Made by a program: the position numbers and the translations under genes. A DNA stretch of 64,000 nt from contig NC_060113.1 of the NCBI RefSeq assembly GCF_021155765.1, positions 4,045,001 through 4,109,000 of the forward strand, written 5' to 3'. This document shows positions 27,386 through 39,367 of this stretch, in pieces. Source of the DNA: Diprion similis (lineage: Eukaryota; Arthropoda; Insecta; Hymenoptera; Diprionidae). Below the pieces are notes generated by a model. That model had not been told where the DNA came from and made no database searches. It worked only from the letters and a program-made list of their open reading frames with translations. How positions within the stretch are numbered: position 1 is the first letter of the stretch; each line of letters begins with the position of its first letter.

Positions 27386-28789
27386 GCAATAAGGGTGTGA
27401 AACATGAAAAGGTGTCATTTGGAAAAGATTTCGATTTTCAAAACTTATTTTTCGCCCGTATTTCGACACCACGTCACGAATTTCCTTCCAGCATTGTTTC
27501 TGTTCTGTATAAATATTATGACAAAAATTTTTTCTGATTTTAACATTTAAATTCTCGTATCAACGTTTAATTAGTAATTTTCAAAGTTTTTTTTTAATTT
27601 TTTTTATTTTTTTAGACTAAAAATCTTAATGGAACTCTGATGGAAAATTTTCTTTCTAACTGTGCAAATTACCCGCATGCAACAGATCGTCAAATTTTTT
27701 TGGATTACTTAGTTTTTTTATTCTGTTTCACCTTGTACATCAGCCTCGTTTTTTTTATTTTACAATAAACCGCATTTTTTTAACATTTTTCTATTTCTTT
27801 AGAATCGGAAAAAAATCAAGTTCTTCGCAATTAAGGAGAAACGAGGAGGAAAAAAACTGTTAGCACAATTCTATTACATATATACACACACATAATACAT
27901 ATATATGCAAGATTTTAGATAGGCTCGAACCGGGTTTGCCGCATTAATTGCACGGACGCAGTATTATAACGGATGATTATAATCGCAAGTGCTAGTTTAT
28001 GCACGTATGTACTATATATATATATTATATATGCATACGTGAAATTGTAACAAATTCGCGTGAAACGAGAGACAGGATAGGATAATGCGTTAGGTATATA
28101 GTTACTAAAATAATATACGTATACGTAAGTATTACAACTAATGCGTGATTCCTTTGCCCGAGAAACACTGCGCGTGGAATGATGATTAAAAAAATGCAAC
28201 AACTTCGATGCATGACAAACGATTAGGTATAACACATGTGTAACAAGTGTAAGTATAATTATACTGCAGCAACTTCTCAGAATTTCATTTGCAAATGAAA
28301 AATCAATCGGTAATGAGAAATTTTCATTTCTTCCAATACCTACCCTACCTACCTCCTTACATTTTTGAAAAAATCTTAGGCCTTAAAATCGTTTATAAAA
28401 TGGAAAATATTTATAGGTGAAGAAAAAATATACTTAAGAAGTTTGTGTTAAAATTTAAGACTGTTCGGTTAAGTCGTTGCCGATAAATCTTGCTCGCGGA
28501 CTTAAAAAAAATAACAGTTTTGAGAAAAAAGCGTTTCAAGTTTCAGAAGGGCTTTACATGTGGTAGAAATGTTTTTTTTTTTTTTTTTTTTTTTTTCATT
28601 TTCAACCTACATCGAGTTGTCAATATTTGCCGGATTGACAAGAAATTTTCTGTCCGTGTACTCAAATATATATATATATATTTACATACATTACAAAAAT
28701 ACAATGAAAAAAAAATTATTCAAACCTTAATAAAGTATAAAACGAGGATGCGATGATTGAACTAAAAATACTTTTTTTCAAATTTAGAA

Positions 28790-29085
28790 TGAAAATCGGT
28801 GGATCGGCTCGCGAGATTAGGTGCGGAGGCCAAGGATTGGCGGTAACGTCTAACGCCTCATTACCGGCATTACGTCAACTAATTACCAATTACTCCGGGC
28901 GCCCTAATTAATCAGGAACGAGTTTTAATTGTGGTTGCTGCACGCTGCGCTCTGTTTTATGGGCTCTCAGGGTGCGGGTAGGTTACATATAACCGGGGCA
29001 AATTAAAACGAAGCCACAGCTACTTAACAACGGTATGGAGAGCAAACCAGTGAAGCCTGGCTGTTGAAAGGCGACACGACACGCA
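28790..29085. promoter_or_regulatory. Repeat-free island with TAATTA sites, candidate conserved noncoding element
   Basis: Composition changes abruptly from AT-rich repeats to balanced complex sequence for about 300 bp, then reverts to T-rich sequence. It holds TAATTA at 28880-28885 and TAATTAATC from 28905, with CAATTAC between them. No coding frame is supported on either strand. It is the cleanest enhancer-like block in the desert. Confidence 0.3.
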
Positions 29086-29263
29086 CTCCTTGTGTTATTA
29101 TTTTTATTTATTTATTTTATTTTATTTATTTTTTTTTTCTACCGCAAACCGTTTTCTAACCCTTGGTGAAATCGTTCTTTTCGTTCTTTCGTTATTTTTT
29201 GGTATGTATTATTATGCATTTTCAAGAGCCCGAATGGGGATGGCTAAATTTAAAGTAAGGAAA

Positions 29264-29600
29264 TCAAACTGAGACGAGAGGAAAGGGTTTCGAATGATCG
29301 GGACAAAAATTGTTCCTAAATTCAAGGTTTCGAAAATTAAAGTTTCGATGGAGTAAAATTGCGAAAAATTTGAAAGAAAAGCTTAAAAATATGGAGAATC
29401 CAAAGCAAAGAAATTTATGGATTTGAAGATCTTGGATCATTTGGAATTTCAATGTTTCAGATTTAAAATTTTCTCATTCTCGCACTTTCGGAACTTTTTA
29501 GAGTCGGATTTCGGACCTGCATTCTCTTGCTTTGATGTTCCGTCAGAGTTTGATGTCTTTGCTTCAAGGTGGGACTTCGTTGGAATTGAATTTCTTATTT
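29264..29600. repeat. Degenerate dispersed repeat with TTCGGAACTTT modules (copy 2)
   Basis: Related to 7911-8130: it shares TTCGGAACTTT (29487-29497) and a variant of the CCGTCA.AGTTTGAT block near 29539, in the same orientation, embedded in many AATTTCG-like words. The open frames here are products of this composition. Confidence 0.45.
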
Positions 29601-32120
29601 TTCAAAAAACTAAAAAAGATATGATCAAAAAAAATGGGAGCAACACGCTGGAAATTGAAATTTTTTTAACTGTAATATAAATTTTATTGTGAGGAATTTC
29701 TGATCACATCTTTTTTAATCGTTTCAAAAATCAAAAACTCGATATTATCAAAATTTCGTTGTACCCCCCCCCCCCCTCCCCCCACCCTTAAGTTTCGCTG
29801 CGAAAAAATTGGGAATCAGGCGCTTGCACAACCTTTCAAATTCGTAAATTCAACCCCGCCACTTCATCCTGAATATTAAAATTACTTTGTACCAATTTTT
29901 TCATCCCCTGTTAATCGCTTAACTCACCCTTAAATCTTGAAATCTACAAAAGGAACCAGAGTACCCAGAAAAACCAAGACACGCGATTATCTTCCCGCTG
30001 GAATAAACGATGAAATTGAACAGCTCTATTCGATGTTCCGACATATTAACGCAACATATTTAAATATTTTTCGATGCAATTATTTCTTTAACGCGCAATA
30101 ACAAAATTTCCCATAATATATACATATACATACATATACATATATATATATATATATATATAGGTATGTATATGTACTGCAGTTTTCGCCAGTGAAAAAA
30201 GAACAAGATTCGCAAATCGACGCGCGCGTGCTCGTCGCACGCCTGCTAAGAAAAAGACAAAGAGAAAGATAAAGAGAAAGAGGCATTCCCGTTAAAAGTC
30301 CGATGAACGAAGGATCGACGAAATGTATTTTCAACAGTTTTTTCTTCACCCTCTCCTTAGTTTTCTTATATGGATGTTGTTGTTGTTGTTGTTGTTTTTT
30401 TTTGTCCTTTTTCTTTTTCCTGCTTGTTTGTTTTGTTTTGTTTTGTTTTGTTTTTTTCTTTCTTCTTCTTCTTCTTCTTCTTTTCGCTTCGTCTTGTTTT
30501 TTCCGTTTTTCATTCAATTTTATTTTCGTTTCGTACAATTTATACTCGTTTTTTCACTGTAATCGGAAATAAATTATGCGGGGCACGCGTGCGCTGGCAA
30601 CGAAGAAACGAAACGACCGTCCGTCTGTACTCGCAGCCAGTCATCGTCATGTCAGTCCGATGACAAGAAAAACCCGTCAATTGTCTTGATACCTTTTATA
30701 TTCAATGATCCTTCCTTCCCCACTTTATACGGTTTATTATTCATCCTCCCTATAATAATATAATACGACGCGGCAAGCAGGTAGGTGTATTTCAAATCTA
30801 CATACGAATTTTTGTTCCTCCTCAGTTTGTTTGTTTGTTGCTCTTCACTTTTCATTTATTTCTTTTTTTCCTTTTTCTCATTCGTCTTCGTTTTTTCGTT
30901 TTTTTTTTTTTTCTTTCTTTCTTTCTTTCATTCCTTCTTTCCACTCCTATTTTTCTATTCTTAGCTTTTTTCACCCCCAGCGTTTTTTTTTTTTTTTTTT
31001 TTTTTTTTTTCAATATTATACTATACTACTGTAAGGTTATGTACAACGTTTCTTGTATTTCCATATTCAGGGTGGTCGTAAAAAAAAAAAAAAAACCATT
31101 TGATTTCAAATAGCAACGATCAAACTTTTTTCTTTTTTTCTTTTTTACACGTAACAACGTTTTTCAGAAAGAAATTTTCTTGCGCCTCTACTTGTTTCTC
31201 TCTCTCTCTCCCTCTTTTTTTCTATACCTATATTACACATACATACATGAAAATTCAAAAATATTTCACCAGCAGCTTTTTGCAAAATCTTTTTTTTGAA
31301 CGACAATTAAACCCGATAAACAAGTACAGATGTGATAAAAACACGTTGGATACATCAACCACCAAGTGAGTCATGTATAACGATAACGATAACAATAACA
31401 GCAACAACAACAACAACAACAATAGCAATAATAATACTACAGGTACATCAGCGTAAAGAAAATTCATTCTCCGTACCCTGTACATAAAGTTGATTCATCG
31501 ATTCCCAGATATTGAGATTTATCCACAACAATGGTATCTATATCGAAGAAAATTTATATTTATTGTTCGCATACTCAATTCTTATTCAAAAGTATAAGTA
31601 CAGACGTATACCTACTAGCTATACATATATGTATATCTGTAAGATATCCTCTCACCACATACCCGTACAAAATAGTAACTATATACAATATATCATTGTA
31701 AAAGGTGAAAATTTTTCAATATTTTACAATCCAATGGTAATTCGACAAAACACCATTTACTCCTTGATTAATACACCTATTATACGTAGGTATCAGAATA
31801 TGTTTCCATTGCACGTTTTCTTGTTTTCCAATTCATTCATTCATTTTCTCTTTGACGGTATATTGTATCAAAATTGCAGGAATTTTCTCAACGCGGCAAT
31901 AATACATAACTGTATGTGAATATATATATATATATATATGGTTTATGGTATATGGTCCATAGATGGTTTAGAGGAGACAGGATTCAGGATTCGGAACGAG
32001 GACCACCACGCGGATAAGTAGTTCCATACTGACGGTGCACGAGAGCTGACAAGTGGTCGTCCTTCGGCACGCCCGACTAGACAACTCTCCCCCTCCCCCT
32101 CTAAACTCATCCCTCTCTCC

Positions 32121-32152
<32 letters not shown>

Positions 32153-32776
32153 GAAGTCAAGGTAAAGTCTGTCTCTCGAACGCGAACGGTGAAAGGCGAC
32201 ACACAATCATAGACGAAACTGCGCCGATGCCCACATAATAATTATTATAGTGGGGGGGGGGGTTAGAGATAGATATAGAGAGAGAGTGAGAGAGAGAAGA
32301 GAGATAGGATCCACACGTGTACAACAGCGACTAGGCCTGATTGCGAGTTTGATTCGAATGGATGGTTATAGGTATGCTGGTATAGAGGCCGGCATTTGTT
32401 TCGCCTTGCAGGAGGCACAGAGTCACTCCTACCGCATTCGTTTGCCAGAGAGGAGAGAGGAGAGAGGAGAGAGTAGGACAGTAGGCGCGAATATGTATAT
32501 ATATATACGCGGTATCGTTGATGTGTGGAGAAGACGGACACGTTTCGCGTGCAAACCAACACGCGAGCAATTGCGAGAGTGAGTGAGTGAGAGAGAGAGA
32601 GAGAGAGAGAGAAGAGGAGGAGCGTGACGACGACGACGACAATATGATGATATTTTAGAGAGGGAACGAGGCTCGACGAGTGTATACGCAAATGTATAAT
32701 AACTATAAACCCGTAAGCGGTGGGGGAAAATAAGGAGGGACTTTGCTAAGGAGTGTATATAAGCGACTGAGCAAAA

Positions 32777-32813
<37 letters not shown>

Positions 32814-33005
32814 TTACGCAATAACGAATACGATTATCTTACACACACGCCTAATACGCGCGTTATTATTCATCATACGCGTAAACGCGCATATTAGGTG
32901 TTATAATATGTATGTACCTATAGCTATAACACCTTTGTCGTATAATTCTAAGGAGTGCATCCATTTGTGTGTATAATACAATTATAAACATATGCATATA
33001 TGTAT
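29601..33005. other. Gene-free stretch dominated by T-rich and CT/GA-rich simple repeats
   Basis: C-run at about 29765-29776, (AT)n near 30137-30162, (TTG)n at 30376-30396, (TTTTG)n near 30428-30450, T-runs at 30899-30912 and 30984-31010, (CAA)n near 31400-31422, (CT)n near 32124-32152, (GA)n near 32588-32611 and 32780-32811. No gene is recognised. Confidence 0.5.
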
Positions 33006-33007
33006 TA

Positions 33008-33614
33008 GGGTGGCGCAAAAAAACCGACTATTTTTTTTTTGTCGAGTCTCGTGTGACAAAATGTTAGTTTTTGATGTTTTAAGAGCCCGCTCCAAAGGAC
33101 AGCTGAAAAAAATTATTGTAAGATGTCGCTCCAAATTTTTAAAAATGTCAAGTATCGTCAAAAAATTAAATTAAAAAAATTGTATTTTCAGTATTTTGTT
33201 TGATTTTTAATTCATGTCGTGGTGTATTGTTGTCGATTCTTTCTTACTGAATTGAAGAAAAAAAATTTATGAAATTTTAATATGAATATTAAAAGGTCGC
33301 TCGAAAAGATCTAAAGAAATGCACGAAAAAATTGAAAAAAAATTATGAGCGACCTTTCAAAATTCAAATTTTGAACTGAAACTTTCGGAAACTTGTTTTT
33401 TTTTTTTTGTCTATAAAATTGTACCGTAAAGAGAAATTTTTTTTTTTTTTAAATTGACTTTTGACGATTTCTGACGTTTTAAAAAATGTGGAGCGACCTC
33501 TCAAAATTTTTTTTTTCAACTGTCCTTTGGAGCGGGCTCTTAAAACATCAAAAACTAACATTTTGTCACACGAGAATCAAAAAAAAAGACATAGTCGGTT
33601 TTTTTGCGTCACCT
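33008..33614 (-). mobile_element. MITE copy B (full length, inverted relative to copy A)
   Basis: A 607-bp relative of the element at 5317, flanked by TA (33006-33007 and 33615-33616), starting GGGTGGCGC and ending GCGTCACCT. Its unique interior runs in the opposite direction to copy A: the stretch containing GTCGTGGTGTATTG near 33212-33225 is the reverse complement of the block near 5709-5722. That fixes its orientation. Both termini and both inverted repeats are present. Short reading frames in the repeats translate alike only because the DNA is repeated. Confidence 0.85.
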
Positions 33615-33616
33615 TA

Positions 33617-36136
33617 ATATGTATATACATATAAACAATTTTCTTACAAGCGAAATATGTACGTAATACTTAATCTGTCAACCATTATATGTGTATGTGT
33701 ATGTGTATGTATGTATGTATGTATATATTATTGTATTGTACAGTTGACGTTATAAAGGTTTAAAAGAAAACCTGCATGTGCATGAATGTAAAAGTGCAGG
33801 AAAATTTTCAGGCGGTAAAAATAAGATAATGACGATACTGATAATAACAATATTAACTGTGTTCATATTTTTAACGATTGGCGAAAACAATTGACAAGTA
33901 TAGAAAGTAGATGAAAAGTATTAGTAAATTAATACAGAAAACGGCTATATAAAAAAAAATCGATGCAAGTTATAATAATTTCTTCTTTAATTAGCCTCAA
34001 ATTTAATTAAATTATGTGAATTATATTATTTCATTTATCTAAAACCCTAGTTTTACCCAGAAACACTATTTATGAGACTGTTTCTTGTAATAAGACCGGT
34101 CGTTAAAATTCTGCAGGCTACGGTCTTTGCAAAATTAAAGATAAAGAACAATCGAGTCGAATGGTAAGACTGTTGATTCGCATATACTCGTATAATGTAT
34201 ATAAATACACAGTTCTTACAAATAATTGTACCTCCGGTTGATTTCGTCTGACTGATAAGATGAGAATTAATAATGGAGAATTATTATTCAAACACAAGTG
34301 CCCAAGTGTAATAAAAGTTCGAACAAAATTTCACTCTCGTTGCATGAAAACTTGTAAGAACTTGCTTCGCGAGTAATTAGCGTAAATTTAGAAAGAATTC
34401 GCACAACGATAATAATAACAACAACAACAATAATAATAATAATATGAACTCAAATCGAGTAGACAGCATACACCGGTTACCGGATCAACGAGTATGCGAA
34501 ATATGACCGAAAAATTGTACGATTTGCTCGAAATTTGCAACTACAGTGTATAATAAAAGTGCGTACAATATTTTCCTTCTCGGTATTTTTTTTTCTTTCG
34601 TTTTTTCCTTCATTTCCTTTTTTTTTTTTTTATGTAACCATAGTAAAACGAATCTAAAGGATAAATTTACAAGTGATATATATTTTCTTTCTCTTCACTT
34701 TTCGTATTTCTAACAATCGTTTAAATCGGTTAGATCGAACAGCAGATAATTAAGTTTTAGATCGATATATAATTGCTGCGCACTATACACATATTGCTGA
34801 GAGATTAAAAATATTAAACATACAACATGTATAAAATAATGTTGCATGTAAGATCTACAAATGTACGTGTCAGGAAGGAGAGATAAAAAAAAATCAAAAT
34901 AAAAGCGAGATAGTAACAACAACAAGAACAACAACAAGAACGATGTAATTAATAGGCAGCTGTAAGATCGTGATGCGGCAAAGAAATTGGCCAGCAGTGG
35001 AATGAATTTTGGTAAACGGAATCGGCTGGGCGGAGGCAGAGATCGCCTGCCTTTCGTTTTTCAAGGGGATAGGCCAGGCAGTCAGGAATACCGGGATGAC
35101 ATCTAGGCATTCGGACGAGTTAGGTTGGTGGGCATCGTTTGTATAGGTTCGTGTTTGTTTGATGATTGAAAAATAATAAATTAGTATTGAAAATAGAAAG
35201 AAATTCTATCGATATAAATATTCTCCGAAATTATAATGATCACGAAATGTTATACTTTATTACGTAGACGATTATACAAACTTGAAATTCAGTAAATGTG
35301 ATTTAATGAGATTAGGCAATTATAAATTTATATATATAGAATCTTTCGGATTATTAGAGAAAACTCTTTGCTTGAATTAATACACAAGATGAAAGAAAAA
35401 CGAGTGCGATAATGTCAAATTACAAGCTGGACAGAGACAAGGGATGAAAATGATTGTGTTTCATGGTTTGTGCGGAGCATGTATTGGGTATAATATAAAG
35501 TGTGTGTGTTTGTGTTTGTATGTGTGTGTGTAAATAAAAACGGCAAGCGGGATCATCCGGGACAACCTTTGACTTCCGGAAACGAGAAAAGAAGTAGGTA
35601 TAATAATTAATCTGTATATACAGGCGCCGCTTGTACGTGAATGCGTGTAAGCACGTATGTACATACCTACGTGCATGCATAAACACAAACACACACGAGT
35701 TCGTACATTGCACGAATGATGAACGTAACGTGGGTCGGTGTATATAAATAGATATACATATTCAGCCAACCTCTGCAGCCCGGTGGGTTGAAATTTATGC
35801 ACTTGTATTATCGTCGTAGTCGGTAACATATAACGTAGAAACGAATGTGTATATCACATGTACGTCACATTTCCGCAAAACGGCATGAAGAAGAAAAAAA
35901 AAAGCGAGAAAATTCGATTCGTATAAAATATTTGGCAATTATTAGAAAATAAAAATATATTTTTCATCTTGTTTAGAAGAATGAATCTCTGAACTTGTAG
36001 TTTCAATTAGTTGATCCATCCACGATTTCCAATGATTTTCACGAGACTCGGTGACAGATTAATTCCACACATGTTTCAGCAGCAAAATTGTGAATATCGA
36101 TTATAAAATAATAATCAAGAGTCATTTGTTATTGAA
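33617..36136. other. Gene-free AT-rich stretch between MITE B and the right dispersed repeat
   Basis: Apart from the island at 34970-35130 it holds only short (AAT)n/(CAA)n runs (34410-34444, 34915-34940) and (GT)n near 35500-35530. No gene is recognised. Confidence 0.5.
34970..35130. promoter_or_regulatory. Repeat-free, GC-balanced island, candidate regulatory element
   Basis: About 160 bp of complex sequence between AT-rich flanks, with recurrent GGCAG, GGCCAG and CCTGCC words and a CAGCTG E-box at its left edge (34967). No coding frame is supported. Confidence 0.2.
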
Positions 36137-36901
36137 AATATCTTCAAAACTAACGAATTTTAACTTGTCACTGTCAATAACAACAGTTGAGTTGGGTTAA
36201 AAGCCAATTTTTGGACGAATGAAGAAACCTTCAAAATATCATTAGTGCATTCAAGATAAGATTGAATTTGATTAATATACAAACATCGAAATGAAATTAT
36301 TTTTTTTTCAAACAACGACGGTTAAAATTTGCCCTTCGTAGTGGCAAAAAGGAGATCATTTCTCTTTCCATTACAGATTCGCGCTGGATCGTATCGATCG
36401 GGCTTAATCGTTCGCAAATTAGACAGACTCGTAATAAAATTGAATTGTAATTACTAATCGCACCTAACGACAATCTAGGAACGAAAATTTTTTCAGGAAT
36501 TGCGTTGCCGTCCATAACCCCTGAAAATTTGCGATTACGAAAATTCTTTCGCTTGTAAAATTTTTCCAAGCGTTGTCACAATAATTTTCTCAAACTTTCG
36601 GTGACCCCGGTGTTTTCATCGTTGTTACGGATTCTTAAAAATCCTTATACATTTGTAGGGCGGCTTTTATCAGCCATCTAGAATTATTCAGTGTCTAAAT
36701 CAATAGATAAAAAACGTGGCCAGCATATCATCTCCGTAAAGTGCCGTATATAAGTTTAACAATTTTTGAATAGATAACTTTTGTATAAAAGTTCGGTAAC
36801 TTGGCTTACAATTTTTCTACTCCCATGGTACGTATTCTTACCTACTTTACTGTATAAAAAAAAAATGAGTAAATTCGAAAATATTCAGGTCCGTGCAAGA
36901 A
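36137..36901 (+). repeat. Dispersed repeat, right copy (inverted pair with 671-1438)
   Basis: Second copy of the about 770-bp segment, in opposite orientation. It begins GAAAATATC and ends GTGCAAGAAAT. The reading frame MSKFENIQVRARN at 36866 continues into GC-richer unique DNA and stops at 37068. Both copies carry scattered substitutions and small indels, which suggests an old mobile or duplicated sequence rather than an assembly artefact. Class unknown. Confidence 0.8.
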
Positions 36902-37260
36902 ATGCCTTAAGGGCACAACGCCTGGCGAAACTGAAAAGAATTAGAGCTAGCGGCTCAGCAACCAACCGGCCGAAATTCGACACCATAGAGGCCTCTGCCT
37001 GTCGCGTCGGTCCGTCCTGCAGCGGCTTCAGCTGGAAGGCAAAACCGAGTTTCTCGCAGCCACCCTGACGAGCCTATATTTGTTTCACCTACTGGGTGAC
37101 CGCGGCGGAAAAGGATCGACGTTGAAAAAAAACACCCCTAGCTAGTGGGTCGTAAGACGGGCACAACCCTCGTTTTATTTTCTTATCCTCCGTCGCACAC
37201 CTGTTGTTTGGCCAAAGTTTAACCCGTCACGTTGCGCGCTGGTGCGAACAGAGCCAATTA
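36902..37260. other. GC-richer unique segment beside the right dispersed repeat; possible decayed coding sequence
   Basis: Base composition rises abruptly at 36902, where homology to the left repeat copy ends. On the plus strand a frame entered from the repeat reads ALRAQRLAKLKRIRASGSAT and on to a stop at 37066-37068. On the minus strand 36902-37066 is also open, with a segment MVSNFGRLVAEPLALILFSF. I do not recognise either product. It may be part of a transposable element or a gene remnant. Confidence 0.3.
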
Positions 37261-37455
37261 CTTGAGCCCGAAACATCTCTGAATGAATTATTTATTACAA
37301 GGGTGAATTGCAAGACTTGGTTTATAGTTGGTTCTTATTTATTTATATAAATTTATATGTATATATTAGGGTGACGGTTAAAAAAAAAAAAAAAATTCAC
37401 GCTCCAACTTGAAAAACCTTGAGTTCGATCACTTTGAAAAAAAAAGAGAGAGAGA

Positions 37456-37491
<36 letters not shown>

Positions 37492-38146
37492 AATATATAC
37501 AAGGAAAGAAATATTATCTTTGTTTTGTTAAAATAAATTCGCTAAAACTAATTATCATTGCATCAAATCAACCAATTAGCCGGAAAATGTATATTCTAGC
37601 ATCAACGTTACGAATGAAAAAAAAAACCAAACAAACTGATAAATAATCTTCTGAAATACAGAAAAAATAACTGACATACGTATGTAGGTAGGATATAGGT
37701 AAAAATTTCGACGTTTCACGCGCGGTAAAAGACTTGACGCATAGCCACTTGGAATAGAATGAGTCCGTTCCAAGTTATACTTGACTCAACTTGCACATAG
37801 GAAAAAGTACTCGGAGAACCGCGTGGTCCGTCATCGTCGCGGGACGCATGGTATGCAGTATAAGGTATACGGCCTGTACATATGTGCATACCTACATAGG
37901 TATATATACATACCACATCACGGGCTCTCGTTTTTCATTTCCTCTCTCGGAGTGGAGAAAAAGGAGGAGAAAGGGGGTGAGGAGGACTGAAGAGAAGCTG
38001 CTGCTGCTGCTGATGCAGTGACGGTGTTTTGGCTGGTGACGTCATCGGGTCACAGGACCCGACAGCAACATCACGTAGGTATGTACAAACACACGTACAT
38101 AAATTTCTCAATTATTCTATATGTATATAAATATACATATATGTAC
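37261..38146. other. Gene-free stretch with a MITE-end-like word
   Basis: TATTAGGGTGACGGTT followed by an A-run (37365-37395) resembles the outer end of the GGGTGGCGC element family but diverges after about 10 bases. (GA)n at 37444-37488 and (CTG)n near 37997-38011 follow. No gene is recognised. Confidence 0.4.
37444..37488 (+). repeat. (GA)n microsatellite
   Basis: More than 20 GA units with one GG interruption. Confidence 0.95.
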
Positions 38147-38148
38147 TA

Positions 38149-38607
38149 GGGTGGCGCAAAAAACCGACTATTTTTTTTTTTTTTTCTATTCTCGTGCGAC
38201 AAAATGTTAGTTTTTGATGTTTTAAGAGATCACTCCAAAGGACAGGTCAAAAAAAAATTATTAAGAGATCGCTCCACATTTTTTAAAACGTCAGAAATCG
38301 TCAAAAATCGATTTTTTTTTTTTTTCAATTTTTTTTCTCGTTACGGTATAATTTTACAGACAAAAAAAAAAAAGTATGTTTCCGAAAGTTTCAGTTCAAA
38401 ATTTGAATTTTGAAAGGTCGCTCATAATTTTTTTTCAATTTCTTGTTGCATTTCTTCAGATCTTCTCGAGCGACCTTTTAATATTCATATTAAAATTTCA
38501 TCAATTTTTTTTCTTTAATTTAGTAAGAGAGAATCGATAACAATACACCGCGACATGAATTAAAAATGAAACAAAATGCTGAAAATATAATTTTTTAAAT
38601 TAATTTA
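38149..38607 (+). mobile_element. MITE copy C (right end missing)
   Basis: Starts GGGTGGCGC after TA (38147-38148) and follows copy A through the left inverted repeat and the interior, including the block with ACAATACACCGCGACATG. After about 38607 it stops matching and runs into AT-rich sequence, so the whole right inverted repeat is lost. It is about 460 bp instead of about 610. Confidence 0.8.
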
Positions 38608-39328
38608 ATATATATATCGTACGCAAGTAATACTTTAGATACCAAGATATCGTAGAGAGCGATTACGCAGCTTTGAACTTGACGTGTCGGTTGAAAAATT
38701 TCTCCCTATACTGTCATATACATATATCATACATGAATATTTATCGCATATGAGTATACAACAATACTTGCATTGCAAGCAGCCCGCGTTATGCAAAACG
38801 ATGAAAATCCCGCTTAAACTTTTCGCGGAAGATACGCAACTGAAAGCGTTACGGACAGAATATTACGCGATAAACTTGATGATTTTATCACCACAAGCGT
38901 TGAGGAGTTGTGTGAAATTTCATGTTAGATGGACTCGTTTTTTTTCCCCCCCCTTCTTTTTTCTTCTTCTTCTTCTCTTTTTCTTTCATTTTTTTCATGT
39001 CAAATCTACGTAACCGCAAACACAAATTAAACTCGAATATTTCTTTATTTTTAATACATTGTATTAAATTTCATGCTAATATTGTATTTAATACATATTT
39101 ACAAATTGCAGTTCGTTGAAAATTCATCTCAAAGAAAAGACGGAATATTTGCACAAAGAACTGAAGAAGAAGAAGAAATATTGAGTAGTAAAAGAAGAGA
39201 GGAAAACAACAACAACAATCGTTTGATAAATTTTCACTATATTATACACAAGGTAAATATTGTCTTATTTGCTGCAAAATATTTGTCGTATTGTGAGGAT
39301 AATTACTTCATATATGATGATCTGATCA

Positions 39329-39359
<31 letters not shown>

Positions 39360-39367
39360 ACACACAC
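39329..39367 (+). repeat. C17 run followed by (AC)n
   Basis: Compound simple repeat: 17 C, then 11 AC units. Confidence 0.9.

Larger units (their letters stand above)
20831..28789. other. Gene-free AT-rich stretch
   Basis: Mostly AT-rich with (TA)n tracts (22357-22381, 24029-24065, 25139-25178, 25593-25616, 25659-25682, 26118-26140), (TTC)n at 25428-25457, (GAT)n at 26911-26954, (TTGAGGG)n at 27204-27243, (CA)n at 27354-27382 and T-runs near 26580 and 28571. A 133-codon plus frame at 22423-22824 is AT-rich and unrecognised. Confidence 0.5.

Noticed and set aside
33061..33561. Repeated peptide MLVFDVLRARSKGQLKK in several frames (33061, 33561 minus, 38204, and related frames at 5.4 kb)
   Set aside because: These frames are the translated terminal inverted repeats of the MITE copies; similarity is at the DNA level, they run into A/T runs, and there is no conserved continuation.
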